Both the position numbers and the translations under genes were made by a program. Of a stretch of 64,000 nt of DNA, positions 63,589 through 64,000 are shown one piece after another. The stretch is from positions 120,530 to 184,529 of the forward strand of contig NZ_VKKZ01000001.1 of the NCBI RefSeq assembly GCF_008271745.1, read 5' to 3'. Numbering within the stretch: the stretch's first letter is position 1; every line of letters begins with the position of its first letter. The notes beneath the pieces are model-generated. The model was not told the DNA's origin. It searched no databases and saw only the letters and a list, made by a program, of their open reading frames with translations. The DNA comes from Rufibacter glacialis (lineage in GTDB: Bacteria > Bacteroidota > Bacteroidia > Cytophagales > Hymenobacteraceae).

Positions 63589-64000
63589 ATGTACCGTCCT
63601 AAAATAAGTTGACACAAAAGTTGACTTATATGGAAGAAACAATCAGGAAGGGCTTTTTACGGAAAAGTCAAAAGGACTACAGTCTGGCCTTTAAGCTGGA
63701 TGTTGTGGACCAGGTAGAAAAAGGGCTTCTGACCTACAAGCAGGCGCAGTCGAAGCACGGCATCCAGGGCCGTTCGACGGTTTTGGTCTGGCTACGTAAA
63801 CATGGTAGCTTAGACTGGGAAAGCAAGACACCTATGAAAGACAAGCGGCCACCCCGCAAGAAGATCCACGCGTTGGAAGCCAGGATCAAGCGCCTGGAGC
63901 AGGAGAAGATGATCCTCAACCGGGCCATCGATATCGCTGACGAACAGTTCGGCACCAATATCCGAAAAAAGTATTTGCCCCTCTCGCAGCAAGCTTTCCG
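63589..64000 (+). mobile_element. IS3-family insertion sequence, left end, runs off the window
   Basis: The left end appears to begin at about 63589 with TGTACCGTCCTAAAATAAGT, a terminal-repeat-like sequence followed by the transposase gene at 63630. The right end lies beyond the window, so the inverted repeat cannot be confirmed. Confidence 0.7.
63630..64000 (+). CDS. IS3-family transposase OrfA (helix-turn-helix), 3' part beyond window
   Basis: The frame starts at ATG 63630 (MEETIRKGFLRKSQKDYSLA) and remains open to the edge, about 123 residues. It shows FKLDVVDQVEKGLLTYKQAQ, the first helix pair of an IS3/IS911-type DNA-binding domain, then STVLVWLRKHG and a leucine-zipper-like helix IHALEARIKRLEQEKMILN, then ADEQFGTNIRKKYLPLS. 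In such elements OrfB, with the DDE catalytic core, follows by programmed frameshift. It lies 53 bases past the terminator of the fumC fragment, so the insertion may have landed in the repeated region. Confidence 0.88.
   Translation, partial: MEETIRKGFLRKSQKDYSLAFKLDVVDQVEKGLLTYKQAQSKHGIQGRSTVLVWLRKHGSLDWESKTPMKDKRPPRKKIHALEARIKRLEQEKMILNRAIDIADEQFGTNIRKKYLPLSQQAF

Overview
The window comes from a member of the Bacteroidota, most likely a Cytophagales/Hymenobacteraceae-type organism such as Rufibacter or Pontibacter. The evidence is a SusC/SusD outer-membrane pair, an alpha-2-macroglobulin-like protein ending in a TonB plug domain, a CrtD-type carotenoid desaturase beside a small SRPBCC protein, lipoproteins with short lipoboxes, promoters carrying the Bacteroidota -7 element TAnnTTTG, and a moderate GC content. 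The genus is a guess; the phylum is well supported.

Layout. 1-4.2 kb: the end of a FtsX-type ABC permease and a SNF2 helicase. 4.2-9.3 kb: a lipoprotein GH3 glycosidase and a lipoprotein M20 amidohydrolase in one operon, then a DcaP-like porin; both minus-strand units carry the same upstream motif. 9.8-16 kb: an SDR oxidoreductase and a minus-strand urease cluster (ureA, ureB, ureC, a beta-barrel gene, ureF, ureD) in which no ureE or ureG is visible. 16.7-19.3 kb: a DUF421 protein, an RclA-like flavoprotein and a decayed alcohol dehydrogenase. 19.6-34.5 kb: a mostly plus-strand accessory block with an AtsA-like cytoplasmic sulfatase, a bile-acid:sodium-symporter-family carrier, two tandem SulP anion transporters, SDR, FMN reductase, DHA2 efflux pump, M20 amidohydrolase, a third SulP, a broken M20 gene and a TRIC-type channel. 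34.9-38 kb: an OprO/OprP-like porin and a GH79-like lipoprotein.

38.6-57.6 kb looks like ordinary chromosome: a DUF2939-like protein, two paralogous secreted proteins, SRPBCC protein plus CrtD-like desaturase, a membrane glycosyltransferase, a TetR regulator, thioredoxin with a small partner, the MG2/TonB-plug protein, an M16 zinc protease, a two-gene unit with a D-Ala-D-Ala dipeptidase, a GH10-like hydrolase and fumC. Perfect hairpin terminators separate most of these units.

57.8-64 kb looks inserted. An AT-richer susC-susD pair and an AT-rich ORF remnant lie between intact fumC and a decayed second copy of the fumC 3' end, which even keeps its own version of the fumC terminator. An IS3-family element starts directly after it and runs off the window.

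The most interesting functional idea is the sulfatase-BASS-SulP-SulP cluster. It could import organic sulfate esters, cleave them in the cytoplasm and move the released sulfate. No CRISPR array, rRNA or tRNA gene was found.
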